From contig OX457061.1 in NCBI GenBank assembly GCA_949752795.1, positions 36,054,338-36,118,337 of the forward strand: 64,000 nt of DNA, given 5' to 3'. Shown here piece by piece: positions 34,500 to 45,469 of the stretch. The DNA comes from Hyperoodon ampullatus. Lineage: Eukaryota > Chordata > Mammalia > Artiodactyla > Ziphiidae. A program made the translations under genes and the position numbers. The notes beneath the pieces are model-generated. The model did not search any database. It worked only from the letters and a program-made list of their open reading frames with translations, and had not been told where the DNA came from. Every line of letters starts with the position of its first letter. The first letter of the stretch is position 1.

Positions 34500-34890
34500 T
34501 CTCCCTCCCTGTCCCTAGGTAGTACAATTCCTTAAAATAACAGCCAAGGTCCCCACAATTTATCGCCTTGTATCTTTCCAGCCTTCATTACCCCAGACTC
34601 CAACTACATAGTTCACTCCCCATCATTCATCTTTTAAGAGACACATCATTTTCATCCTTCAAGTCCCTTTTGTGAAGTCTTCCCCAGAGACAGAATTTAA
34701 TTTTCCATTCCCTGGCATGCCAAGTTTCTTGGATTCTACAGCTGCCACCTAGTTATGCAACCCAGCTGCTATATATTGAAGTTAGCTGCATCTTTTCCCT
34801 CTGTACTGCAGCTCGTTCTAGAGCCTCCTTTTTCTCATCCTTGTATCTGCCACTGTCAAAGGAATTCAGTAACTGCTTATCCAATTAAAA
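34500..34890 (+). repeat. Probable L2 relic
   Basis: 'tcatccttcaagtccctttt', 'gtgaagtcttccccagagac' and 'ccttgtatctgccactgtca' resemble L2 3' blocks. It is strongly diverged. Confidence 0.45.
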
Positions 34891-36924
34891 TTTCCTCCTT
34901 TTCTCCCAACTTTCTAAGGCATCCATAATAGCTCTCCATGAGACAGCTAAATAACGCTACAGGGATTTGGAACATAGCGTGGTATGTAAACATTAGAAAC
35001 CAAATAAATGCTGAGTTAGCAAGGCCAGAGCAAGCTTTCAGACTTTAAACCAAGTTTTATTACATCACACTTCACTTTTAAAATACATCATGTTCCTCAA
35101 GTGTGTATGCATATAGGTACCAAAAAAAAAAAAATTAAAGAAAAGGGAGACAGGCCACACATCAAGCACAGATATTAAAATCGTGACCTCAAACTAAATT
35201 TCAGGTCTTGTTATTTGGACACTTAGAGCTTCCCAGTGAAAATATACTGCTTCCCAGTATATTCCACCCAGGTTGCAACTTTCCTTACCAAGCATTTGAA
35301 ATAAGATTCTCCTGCCTAAAAATCATGAACTTCAGACTGACTGTCACTATGTATCAAAAAGACTTAGTAAGTGAGAGTTTTACTTGCTTTGAATTTTCCA
35401 GTAGGTCTAACAGAACAGATTCAGTAAAACCTTGAGAAGTCTGTGGTAGAATATTCTGTTAAATCAAATTACTTTTCGGAAAAGATTAGCTTCAAATAAA
35501 AACAGACGTTTCAAACTCAGGTGTTGAAAGGGCTGCCACTTACATTCCCATGTCTGGCAACTTTTCCCATCACTCGCAGAGATTTCTGAGATCCACTGAG
35601 TGCCCTCAGCACTGAGCTGCAGCTCATCTCTTGAGAGACAACGATGCAAATGGGAAGTTGGCCAGGTCAGACTACAGACTCCAAGTCAATTTTAAGGTTA
35701 AGTAGCTCACTCCCTTTAAATAATATGGGTAATGGAAGACTGACTGGGGTGGGGGTAGGGTGGTATTATTGATGTCCTTGTGCAGGAGGAAAGAAAAAAC
35801 AGGGGAGAACCAACTCCCAGCTCCAGGTTCTTCCCCCTCCAGGCATCTCCCACTGCTGCTTCTCCTCAACCCTCTAGGCCTTCCTGCCCTCCCCCTTACC
35901 TCCCAGACTAACAGTTGACACTTCCCTTTACTCTCTTCCTACTGTTCTAACATGGAATAATCACCCTTCAGTTTGTAGTTATGGGGGGGAGCTGGAAGGA
36001 ACAGCAGAGATGATCAAACCCCTCCATCTTCCAGATGAGGACACCGAGGAGGACCAGCTGACCTAACCGGTTAAAGTCCCACCGCTAGGGGACGTGGTGT
36101 GTCTGTGGGATCAGATTATGATAACCCAGTCCTCCTGCCTGGCCCCTCAGCCCGGCCTTCCCACCACACACTACCTCTTTCTCTGGCTACTTGGCTTCTT
36201 TATCCTCAAATTAAATGGTATCAAGAAAAATGCAGCCTTAATAATGCTGATCGTTATTCACAATTTTGCTTTTGGGGCAAATATGCTCTGGCCTCCCCAG
36301 AATTGGAGAATCAAGGGCAGAAACAAATGGATGACATTATGCATGTGTGTGTTAATGCAATTTAATTCGGTCCAAATAGCCATAACTTCAGTACACACCC
36401 TTTTTCCTTGGGGCTTACTACTCTTATTTGACAAGGGAATAGTTTCTTAGGAAAATGAACTTAGTTTTAAACCAGCACGGTCTCCCTCTAACCCGAATTG
36501 CAAGCTTTGAATAACAGACCTCTTGCTTCACAGTTATGTTTAGGCTGGGCAAACGACACTTATGCAAATAGGTGAAAAACACGGACTGTTAAAGCCCGAA
36601 GGAATAGAGGATTTTGTTCTCATAAGAGCAGTCACCTGTTTTCAAGATTCATGTTTGTAAATATGTATCTATTCCAATGGGAAACAACGCGTTCATAGTG
36701 AAACTTTAACAAGCCAGCGCTCACTGGAAAGCCACATTTACGAAATCTCCATAGATTTCAACAACAACAACAAAAAAGAGAAGTAGCAGCAGAAAACAGC
36801 AACTCAGGCCCCAGACTGAAGGCAGCAACAAGTCCTGGATACCGTCATTCTTACACATCAAAGTCCAAATGGCAGCAAAGAAAAACAAGAATAAATGGTA
36901 AATCCATTCACAACAAACTAGTCC
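34891..36924. other. Unassigned DNA flanking the island
   Basis: Repeat-poor. An old-repeat-like block at 35,990-36,080 ('agctggaaggaacagcagag', 'ttccagatgaggacaccga') is visible. A consensus octamer ATGCAAAT occurs at about 36,562-36,569. No coding exon is identified, and a 118-codon plus frame at 36,094-36,450 shows no domain. Confidence 0.4.
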
Positions 36925-36954
36925 TGCGCACACGCGCGCGCGCACACACACACA
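36925..36954. repeat. 30-bp alternating purine-pyrimidine tract (Z-DNA-prone)
   Basis: TG, CG and CA dinucleotides alternate without a break, including five CG steps in a row. This is the classical sequence for left-handed Z-DNA. It lies at the left shore of the CpG island. Confidence 0.9.
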
Positions 36955-37472
36955 ACGAGCCCGTCTATTTCAAAACCACCAACTCAAAGCCAGGTCCCTC
37001 CCTTGCCTTAGATTCCCCAGTTACTTGATAAACGTGGTTGTTAGGCGTCCGGACAGAAACTTAAGTTTAAAGTCCTCAGGCGGGGAGAGACCGCTGAGTG
37101 GCCGGTGAGAAGCAAGTGGTGGGGAAGCTCGGCTCTGCGGGGCGCGGGGACCCCCGGCGGTCCACGTCCACCGGGACGCGGCTTGGGGGTAATGTCGAGC
37201 GCCTCCCGCCTGCCAGCTCGGGCCCCCACCCAGACCCAGGTAACCGGAGACCGCCTACGTGTCACTTGGGCGGGTCCCGGCCGCTGGCACGGGGCACAGC
37301 GTGGGCCCCGGGGAGCGCTGACCCGGTTGGGAGACGGGAGGGCCGGCGGCCCGGGCGGCTGCGGCCACTTCCCTCCCGGGGCTCGATCAACTGGTTGGCT
37401 GGGGAGGCCAGGAGCGCCTCGCCTCCTTCAGGTCGGCCCGCGAGCATGCACACCCACCCACACCCGGCACAG

Positions 37473-37497
37473 GCGCGCGCGTACACACACACACGCA
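37473..37497. repeat. 25-bp alternating purine-pyrimidine tract within the island
   Basis: GCGCGCGCGTACACACACAC followed by ACGCA gives unbroken purine-pyrimidine alternation. It is a second Z-DNA-prone tract about 550 bp from the one at 36,925. Confidence 0.88.
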
Positions 37498-37634
37498 GCC
37501 ACAAAGCCTGTCTGCCGCAGGACAGGGAGATCCCAGCGCGCCGTTTGGCGGCGTAAGGGACCCAGCGAAAGCTGGCTCCGCGCTCAGAGGGCACCGTCCC
37601 CTCGCGCCACCCCGCGCCGCGCCCGTCCCTTTAC

Positions 37635-37637
37635 CTG
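37635..37637 (-). promoter_or_regulatory. Candidate 5' splice donor (minus strand)
   Basis: On the minus strand the sequence reads GGGCGCAG|GTAAAGGGA, a strong donor match. It would end an alternative non-coding first exon made of the GC-rich sequence above 37,635. Confidence 0.4.
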
Positions 37638-37967
37638 CGCCCGCCGCCGCCGCGCGTCCGGCTCCCGCCGCCCCCGGGCTGGCTTCAGGCTGCGCGGTCA
37701 ATCCCCGCAGCCCCCGCCCCGCGGCCCGCCGAGCCCGGCCCTCCGCCCGCCCCTCGGCCGTCGCCCGGAGCGGGGCCGCCCCCTGCGCCCACCCCGCCGG
37801 GGTCCCGCGCGCGCGGCCGGGAGGCCGGGGAGGGCTCGGCGGCGCCGGGGCCCAGGCTGCCCGAGATCCCGGCAAGCTCCGCTGGGGGACAGGGGCGTCG
37901 CGGCTCCGGGAGCGTCAGCCGCCGCTCGGCCCCGACTGCTCCGGCTTTGGCGCGCTGGCAGGGCGGC

Positions 37968-37992
37968 GGGGGAGGGGGGCGCCGAGGGAGGG
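37968..37992 (+). promoter_or_regulatory. G-quadruplex motif in the CpG island
   Basis: Four G runs (5, 6, 3 and 3 bases) are separated by loops of 1, 6 and 1 bases, which fits the canonical G3+N1-7 rule. Such motifs are common near promoters and can pause transcription or bind G4 proteins. Confidence 0.8.
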
Positions 37993-38118
37993 CCGCGGGA
38001 GCAGGGCGGACGCCAGCCCCCTTCTTCCTCCGCCTTCTTTCTTTTCTGCAGGCTCCACGTAGCACAAGTCAGCAACTCCCACACCCCCCGACTCCCTCCC
38101 CCTGGCTCATTCCCTTAC

Positions 38119-38121
38119 CTG
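38119..38121 (-). promoter_or_regulatory. Candidate 5' splice donor (minus strand)
   Basis: Minus-strand reading GCGCCAG|GTAAGGGAA is an almost ideal donor. With those at 37,635 and 38,335 it suggests alternative first exons spliced to a common exon lying to the left, possibly outside this window. Confidence 0.45.
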
Positions 38122-38334
38122 GCGCGACGCCCCCAGAGCCCCTACCCTCTGTGCTCCTCCTCCCCCATCCAGTTGCCGGACTCCCCGCCCCGCCTGCAGG
38201 GGCGGGGGTGGAGGTAGCCCAAGCCTCCCATTCATCATCTTCCCACCGCCCCCCACCCGGATCGGACCCACCCGCGTCTGGAGACCCACGGCCTCCAGCT
38301 CCGGATCCCCATCCCCGCCCGCTCCCGCGCTCAC

Positions 38335-38600
38335 CTCTGCGACCGACGACTTGCGGGACTCGGGCGGCCTCCCCTACACGTTGCATTTTCATTTTGTCGC
38401 TCTTCTCTCCCCACTTGAAAAGCTCTGGAAGACATCGCAGGGCCCGCAAAATCCCCGATGTCTGGCCTCTCTCGTAGTTCCGTTTCCAAACTTTCCCGGA
38501 GGCACAGAGTTTCTCCCAGCGCAGCTTTCAAGTCGAGGCTGCAAAGAACGCAGTCAATTTTGCTGCCGGAAAGGTGCACACGTTTCCATTTCTGAGTTTT
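38335..38600 (-). other. Candidate first exon of the unidentified minus-strand gene
   Basis: The minus strand from about 38,600 down to 38,335 has a 5'-UTR-like composition and ends in GCAGAG|GTGAGCGCG, a strong splice donor. A short frame runs into the donor from an ATG at about 38,391 (MKMQRVGEAARVPQVVGRR, phase 1 at the junction), but an in-frame start further up (MRALRCLPEL...) also exists. I do not recognise the peptide. The upstream limit is a guess because no TSS can be read from the sequence. The exon could be wholly non-coding. Confidence 0.35.
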
Positions 38601-40316
38601 CGATTGCCTCGGTCTGCAGACCAAAGCAAGTGTGACTGTGCTCCCCTAGTTCTCCATATCCATGATTATAAATTTCTCTTCCGCTTTCCCAGTGTAACTT
38701 TGCAAGTGCAAACTATCAATTTTAGAAGAGTAATTAAGGGCGGGGAATACACACCTGGAGGTGTGGGCGGGAGCGGCGCAGGACTAAGGCCTGGGGATTC
38801 TCGGGAAAGTGGCAGCCACAGAGATTCGCCCAGGTTCTGGAACAACACCCGGTCCACCGGGGGCTCTCCAGCCGCGCCACCCCCTACCCACCTCCCACCC
38901 TTGGCTTCCTGGAGTGTTGGCAATTCTCTGCCTCTAGCTCCACTGCTAAAGCCGCGACACAACAAAAGTAGCAGCTTACAAGTAAAAACTGGACAAACTC
39001 TAGCCTGAAACGGCACGTGGGGTCTACGACAGCAGTATGTCAGGGAACTTGTTAGGAATGATACAAGTACATATAAGAAAGAAACGCAGAACCAGGAGGG
39101 AGGGCTGCGTTGGTGGCGGTCACTCGGTAACCTTGGGCTTCGCAGAAATGAGAGGGCACCGGAAACCGCACAAGGCGGGGAGGGGAAGAATTCTTGGTGG
39201 GGATGGAAACGTCTCAAACTTCCAGTGAGGTATGCTTCGAAGAGAACGTGACCGTCGCCCGCAAGTGACTGCTTCGAACCTTGACTGAGTTCGTCTTGCG
39301 GTTTTCACAGGACGCTCAAAGCTAAACCCTGACTGCTCATCCATTACTATCCGAAGCTGTTTCCTTTTTCAAACAATGTATCAAATCCCCTTTGTTAAAA
39401 AATCAGCCTTAAAGAACTCTGCTTCCTCTCCTTTCCTACCAATTTATCATTTATTTTATAATAATCCATTAAAATGTGAAAAAATAGAAAATTTAATACA
39501 TGCACGGTGCTAATATGTTCATTTACAGCATGCAGAAATGCATATAAAAATTCTCTTATCGCAAAAATAATGAGAGCTGATCTTCAACTCTAAAAAAAGA
39601 TACCAGGACAAATAGGAAAATGTCCACTATATAATCTAAATATAATAAAAAGCATATATTGGTAAGGAAAGAAAGACTATACTGAAAGGGACTTTTGTTT
39701 TGCACCATAGCTCTACCCACCTCAGAAAAATCACTTAGCTCGTTTTCCTGTCTTCTTTCTATTACACGCTCTTTGTATTTACTGTTGGGTTTCTCAATAC
39801 CAAAACTTCTATATCTAGTAAAAATAATATTTTAAAATTTTATTTAAAATAATTAAATTATTATATTAACTATAGCAATAAATAGTATCAAATAATTAAT
39901 TTACAAATTAATTATTTCAATCTTTCACCCTTCCTCATAAATCAAAGATAAAGTGCAAATGAGTTTCTTCCTACCACTCAGCTTGAATGTTTTCCCAGGA
40001 TATTGATTTTACCTCTTACCATCTTGAGGAATATGGTTGCTTCTGCTTTGACTATATATTAACTGCCTTAACTACTCTGTGGTCCTTTCTAACATCAAAC
40101 GAGCAGTTCTGTCCACACAAGATGTGTATTCAAGAGTTCCAAGTTATTTGCTTTAAAAAACTTTCCTCTTTATTTGGCCTACCATGGCCTAGAATGAATT
40201 GGAGAGCAAAGTACAAGGTCAGCCTGGACAGACCCGTCTCCCTGACACATGCAGACCTGTCTGAATGAGACTGCTCTTCACCCAGTTTTAGTTTAATAAC
40301 TTTAAAATCAACTGTA
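38561..40316. other. Island shore and AT-rich flank
   Basis: Up to about 39,350 the GC content stays moderately raised and a CACGTG E-box lies near 39,014. From 39,400 to 39,960 it is extremely AT-rich (TTAATTA-type strings). A 183-codon minus frame at 38,666-39,217 lies in the shore, lacks recognisable domains and is probably a chance frame in stop-poor sequence. Confidence 0.45.
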
Positions 40317-40506
40317 GGGCTTCCCTGGTGGCGCAGTGGTTGAGGGTCCGCCTGCCGATGCAGGGGACACGGGTTCGTGCCCCGGTCCGGGAGGATCCCA
40401 CGTGCCGCGGAGCGGCTGGGCCCGTGAGCCGTGGCCGCTGAGCCTGCGCGTCCGGAGCCTGTGCTCCGCAGCGGGAGAGGCCACAGCAGTGAGAGGCCCG
40501 CGTACC

Positions 40507-40542
<36 letters not shown>
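40317..40542 (+). mobile_element. CHR-2 SINE, youngest-looking copy in the window
   Basis: It has nearly all family CpGs, a pure 34-bp A tail and a perfect 14-bp duplication, AAAATCAACTGTAG (40,304-40,317 and 40,539-40,552). The last base of the left copy is shared with the SINE's first G. The combination of long pure tail, intact CpGs and perfect duplication suggests recent insertion. Confidence 0.96.
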
Positions 40543-40545
<3 letters not shown>

Positions 40546-40647
40546 ACTGTAGGTTGTATGCCCAGTGTAAAAGGAGAAAATGAAATCCAATACAGAATCC
40601 AGTTCAGCACAGAGATTAATCCATCAAAACTAGTATTGTGTTCCAAA

Positions 40648-40720
40648 CGAGCCAGTTTTCTCATCTGTAAAATGGGATAATAATACTAATAAAGTCTATT
40701 TTATCAGGTTCCAGGTTGCC
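40648..40720 (+). repeat. MIR fragment
   Basis: 'gttttctcatctgtaaaatg' followed by 'ggataataatactaat' is the unmistakable MIR core segment. Confidence 0.65.
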
Positions 40721-41929
40721 TTTAACAAAGTAAGATAATATATTTGAGCAGGCTTCTTCAAACCCAACAGTAGGTGATGTTATTTCAATAGAGATGCAGA
40801 AAGATACCTTGATATACTTTCTTTAATGTTTTTACCTGTCTGTGGCCCTCTTGCCATTCAAACTGATTCCCTTTCTTGGATAGTCATCTTAATGCTTTCT
40901 GTCCTAACCTTTCTCTTATCCTCTGCCAAGCGATGTTTCTCTAGATCTGTTTCTTCAAATGACTTCACCAGAGCCAGAGGCCCAAAGGTAGCTGGTGTTG
41001 TCAAACATGAGAAAAAATACTTTCAGCAAAATGAAGAGAATTTGAATAAGGAGTATTTCAAGTACAGTTTACATTAATATCTTGATAACTGTAGACTTTG
41101 TCAGATTATTGCTGTTATCTAGTGGTCCAAGGACTATAATTTGCAAAGCATTTAGGATTGAAACATTGGCTGTCACTACTTTTGGCTCTGTTATTTGTTC
41201 AGAAGGGTTTGCTGGTCATGCCAGTTCCCTCTGCCTTCCCACATTCCCTTCCGTCTGGCAAAAAGCCTTTGAAATTTTCTACTAGAGAGTAATCAAAACT
41301 ATCAGCAAAAGATCTGTTGGAAACATTCCCTCCAGTCTGTTAACGCAGAGACTGATGCAGAGAATGTATTCCGGTGAAACAATACCCTGAGAGAATTCAG
41401 CCTGCTTGGGAAAATTTTTCAGGTGCCTCTCAGGCAGAGGTTTCTTCCTTGTTAAAATGGGGTATTTATGCCTCGCTGCTGTTTTTCCCCTTGACTAGAA
41501 AGAAATCATTCTCCTTAGGAAACCTATTTTAAAAGGCCAGTGGCAGAGGTGGGTGAGGTCAGCCCAATGTAGTAAAACTAAAATAGCATAAAATAAAATA
41601 ACACTCTTCAGGGTAGAAGTGACATAAAGAGACTCTAGGAACAGAGAGTAGAAGATGGGATTGTGTGTGCAGCAGCCCTGTATGAGGACCAGACTACAAT
41701 GAAATGAAAGCCCTAAATAGAGTGACTATTTGCTCACCTTTTTCTTATCACCTATTTCTGCATGAATAATCTGGGTAGTGTCTGAAGTAGATCAAGGGTG
41801 AGCAAATCCTTTTCCTGTAGTTTCTCTCACCCAAATAAAAAGCCTTTGATCTGAAACAGAAGGGGAGGGGGGAAGAAAATGAAGAAAAAAATATATATGT
41901 GTGTTATATGTATAATTTTAGAGCTAAAA
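40721..41929. other. Unassigned DNA
   Basis: No gene or clear repeat. A short block near 41,580-41,610 has repeated AAAATA units. Confidence 0.45.
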
Positions 41930-43600
41930 ATAGACCTAAATGTCCAAAAAATCATAGAAAGGGTCACAAAACAAAAAGTTCTATAAAACAATAATAAAAT
42001 TGGTAAATTTCTAGTAAGACTGATAGTGAGGAAAGAGAAAAGAAACAAGACTGTGAATGAAATTATAATTATAGTTTCGAGGCTTTTTTTCTAATACTAA
42101 CAGAATGTTGTGAACATTTTTAAAACTTAGCTGAAATAGATACTTTTTAATAAGATGCAAATTACAAAACTTGATTGAGTCAAACAAATTAAAAACATGA
42201 ATATATTTGTAACTATTGAATAAATTGAATTCATATTTCTAAATCTACCTACAAAAAGGGTCAAAAATTTGGTGGCAAAGATTTACCACATCTTCATAGG
42301 TAATCTCTATTCAAATGATTTCAGAGAAAAAGAAGGAAAACACCCCAATTATTTTATGAGCTAATAAAATCTTGATGCCAAGATCAGGCAAAAAAATAGA
42401 AAGGAAAATTATAGACCAATCTCAAAAGGAATAAAAAATTTTATTCTTACATATAATCAAACCAAGTTCAGCAATGTGTTTTTAAAAAATACATCACAAG
42501 CACATCAGGCTGATACCATAATGTAAGAGTGGCTTCATATTAGAAAATGTAAAGAAATTTGCCACTCATTTTTCTTAATCTCAACAAACTAGAAAAGGGA
42601 GGAATTTCCTGAACATGATAGAGTTGCTACCAACATCCTAATTCTAGAAGCATTATTCTTAATGTTAATTCATTAAACATTTTCCTTTTAAAGTAAGAAA
42701 GAAAACAAGGATCACTTTACCATTTCTATTCCACATTGTAATAAAGCACCTTGCCAAGATAATAACACACACACACACGCACACACACACAGAAATTGGA
42801 AGATATAAGGTTTGGAAAACAAGAAAAAAGTGATTTGTAGATGATATAATTGTCTTCTGAGAAAATTCAGGCAAATCTAATAAAATATTAGAACAAAGAA
42901 GAGAGTTTAGCAACATTGTTGAATAAAAGATCAACATACAATGAAGCCACAGCCCATTAGAAATAATAAATGTTTGAAGGTCTCACTTATGTAGCAACAA
43001 ATTTTTATTATAACTTGAATAAAAATTAAAAGAAAGGTAGAGTATCTGTATTCACCATATGTATTTTCTACTATATGTAGAAAATTATAAAAATTTATTG
43101 AAATACATGAAGAGGCCTCAATAAATGGATAGATAATATCATGTTCATGGACGAGAAGACTCCATAAACAGAGTGCAATCTACTCCAAATTGTAATAGGG
43201 TTTTTCATAGACCTTAACAAAGTGATTCTACAAGTCATGTGGGAGTGGAAGAGGCCCAGAATAACTAAGACAATTCTGAAGAAGCATAAGGAGGGAAAAT
43301 TGTCGCTCCAGGTATCAAAATATTCTAAAGCTTCACCAACTGAAACAATGTAGGATTGGTGCAGAGACTGGTAAATAATCTCATGAAAGAGAATGGCAGG
43401 TTCAGAAACAGAACCACACATAAATGAGATAAGCCCATGTAAAACAGTACATCAAAGATGTTATCTGTAGTTCTCTTTAGCGCTCTCTAAATATATTTCC
43501 AAAACAACATGGGATACCTACGTCACACTTAAACAAACGTAACTTCCTAATGATGTGAAGACCTAAAGTAAAACTTCCAGATTTTTAGAATATCTTCATC
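41930..43600 (+). repeat. Ancient L1 (L1M) ORF2 relic, ~1.7 kb
   Basis: The order follows L1 ORF2. First comes 'aattggtaaatttctagtaagactgatag' (linker to RT), then 'cttgatgccaagatcaggca', 'aattatagaccaatctcaaa' and 'gataccataatgtaagagtg'. Next is the palm region 'gatttgtagatgatataatt' (the FADD-box equivalent, changed to a stop-containing text). The last blocks are 'acaagtcatgtgggagtgga' and 'gattggtgcagagactggta'. Gaps and stops occur throughout. A CA microsatellite lies inside at 42,765-42,791. Confidence 0.75.
42765..42791. repeat. (AC)n microsatellite
   Basis: AC repeats with a single G-for-A interruption (ACGC) near the middle. Confidence 0.93.
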
Positions 43601-44039
43601 TTTTCAGGGTAGAGAAGAATTTCTTACAAATGGTACAAAAAGTACAAACCGTAAAAGAGTCTGCTCTTTTCTTTCAAATAAAATATGGCCGATTCTAATA
43701 TGCTGGATTCTTGTGAGTTCTAGTAGTTGATGTGATGTCTGCCTCAAGACCTGCAATGAGTGTTCCAAGGAATATGAGCAGTATTGTGCCACTCTGGGCA
43801 AAAGTGGGACAGGGGTTTTCCCAAGTCATGTGTATCTTATGTCATTTCTGTTGTTTTGACTTGATAGCCTATTATACCTCCTAGAGCAAGGTGGAAGAAG
43901 CAGTGGGGTAGTGGTCCCCTAACAGAAGGCTCTGAAACATTTTTGGATGTGGACCCCTTTCAGAACTGAATCAAAGCTATGAAACTGCTTTACAGGTAAA
44001 CGTAGGATATACATATTGTAGCAGAAGCAACTGCAATAT
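43601..44039. other. Unassigned DNA
   Basis: Nothing firmly identified. 43,930-44,000 ('tggatgtggacccctttcag') may be the edge of an old DNA transposon. Confidence 0.35.
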
Positions 44040-44425
44040 CCATTCTCTCCTTTTGGGGCACCCACTAGATTAGATTTCCCAGCCTCTCTTGCAATTAATC
44101 GAGGCCAAGTAACTGAGTTGTCTCCAGTATAACTTGAGCATAAGTGACTTCTGCTGATTCTAGGACTACCAAAAACTCCTCTCAGGTGTGCTCCCTCAGG
44201 TTCTTTGTCCCTTCTGTTGATGGGATGGCAATACCCACACCAACCTTGGAAGCCACGGATGGAAGATGACAGGCAGCCATGACTGCTGACACTTGAAGGA
44301 CGCTCCTGTCCACATGAAGGAGAGCCTCTCTACCGACATGAGCATCTCTCTGGACTTTTACGTGAAAAAGAAATTTTTTGTTCTTTGAGCCACTAAATTT
44401 GGGAAATCTCTCAGTTACCTTGGCT
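44040..44425 (+). repeat. Old LTR-like repeat (MLT1-like)
   Basis: 'gcctctcttgcaattaatcg', 'tgctgacacttgaaggacgc', 'gacatgagcatctctctgga' and 'ttttgttctttgagccacta' match in order a mammal-wide repeat that I associate with MLT1-type MaLR LTRs. A second member of the same kind is at 59.13-59.55 kb. The classification is tentative. Confidence 0.4.
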
Positions 44426-44689
44426 TAACTAATATATATATATTCATACACATTTTGACTGTAATCTCAGGGGTTCAATGACACCCTATAGCCTAGATTG
44501 TGGATTGATCTGAGAAAAGTAGAGATTCTGATGACCTGCCCTTTAGAGTGGGCATTCGCCAGAAGTGGGCGTGTTACACCTTTGCACAAACTCTACTGGT
44601 CACATTGAACTGAATGCCTCTGCCAATCCCCCTCATTTCTCTGACAACATTTACTCTGCCAGAAGCAGAGTAAATTCCACAGGTTAAAA

Positions 44690-45370
44690 AACAATAATGG
44701 ACATGAATGGAAGACTGGTCAGCAATACCAGGAACAAACTCCTGATATACACAGCAGTATGGATGAATCTCAAAAATATGCTGAACAGAATTAGATCCAA
44801 AACAGTGCATACTATATGATTTCATTTCTGTGATGTTCCAGAACAGGCAACACTTATCTATGATGTTAGAACAATGATTGCATAGGGAATGGGGACTGAT
44901 AGAAAAGGCACACAAGGGAACTTCCTGGGGTAAGGGAACTATCCTATATCTTGCTTTGTGTTGTGGTAACATGGGTGTATATATGTGTCCAAACTCAGTG
45001 AACTGAACGTTTAAGATTGGTGTAACTTATTATTTGTAAATTACACCTGAATAGTATATTTTATCATTTATTTATTTTTGAAGTACACGGGCCTCCCACT
45101 GCTGTGGCCTCTCCCATTGCGGAGCACAGACTCCGGATGCGCAGGCTCAGTGGCCATGGCTCACGGGCCCAGCCGCTCCGCGGCATGTGGGATCTTCCCG
45201 GACCGGGGCACGAACCCATGTCCCCTGCATCGGCAGGCGGACTCTCAACCACTGCGCCACCAGGGAAGCCCAATAGTATATTTTAAAACACAAGTGTAAT
45301 TATCTGGATCTATCCATACAATGTTATTTCTAAGACAAACTATTATGGAATAATATTCAGCCATCACATC
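44690..45370 (+). repeat. Ancient L1M 3' region, split by a SINE
   Basis: 'gatgaatctcaaaaatatgc', 'actatatgatttcatttctg', 'cagaacaggcaacacttatc' and 'gtaaattacacctgaatagt' reproduce an old L1 3' end. After the SINE, 'attatggaataatattcagc' continues with L1 text. It may belong to the relic at 41.93-43.60 kb. Confidence 0.6.
45075..45271 (-). mobile_element. CHR-2 SINE (minus strand)
   Basis: A full-length body in reverse, ending in GGGAAGCCC at 45,271. Its A tail, seen as T, has decayed to TTTATTTATTTTTG. The perfect 14-bp duplication AATAGTATATTTTA (45,050-45,063 and 45,272-45,285) confirms an ordinary L1-mediated insertion. Confidence 0.95.
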
Positions 45371-45469
45371 CTCTGAGGGCTGCTGTTGTGATTGAACATA
45401 TTAAACACTACAACACTTAAGAGCAGAGAATGATTGTACTCCTATATAAAACCAAGATACACTCTACAC

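Larger units (their letters stand above)
37020..38560. promoter_or_regulatory. CpG island, candidate promoter of an unidentified gene
   Basis: GC content and CpG density rise sharply here compared with the AT-rich surroundings, and no transposon is present. The core contains Sp1-type GC boxes on both strands (for example CCCCGCCCC and GGGGCGGGG around 38,186-38,211), and no TATA box is obvious. Such unmethylated-type islands usually mark vertebrate promoters. Good splice-donor motifs are mostly on the minus strand (38,335, 38,119 and 37,635). One fair plus-strand donor is at 37,239/37,240 (CCCAG|GTAACC). The large open frames across the island (370 codons plus, 162 minus and others) reflect scarcity of stop codons in GC-rich DNA. 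I cannot name the gene. Confidence 0.8.

Noticed and set aside
37105..38217. 370-codon plus-strand frame, and several long minus frames, in the CpG island
   Set aside because: The translations are Arg/Pro/Ala/Gly-rich with no domain, and long frames are open at once on both strands. This is what stop-poor GC-rich DNA gives. They also run across good splice-donor motifs.
38666..39217. 183-codon minus-strand frame upstream of the candidate first exon
   Set aside because: No recognisable domain, composition is Ser/Pro/Leu-rich, and it lies in the stop-poor CpG shore. Two other frames overlap it on the opposite strand.
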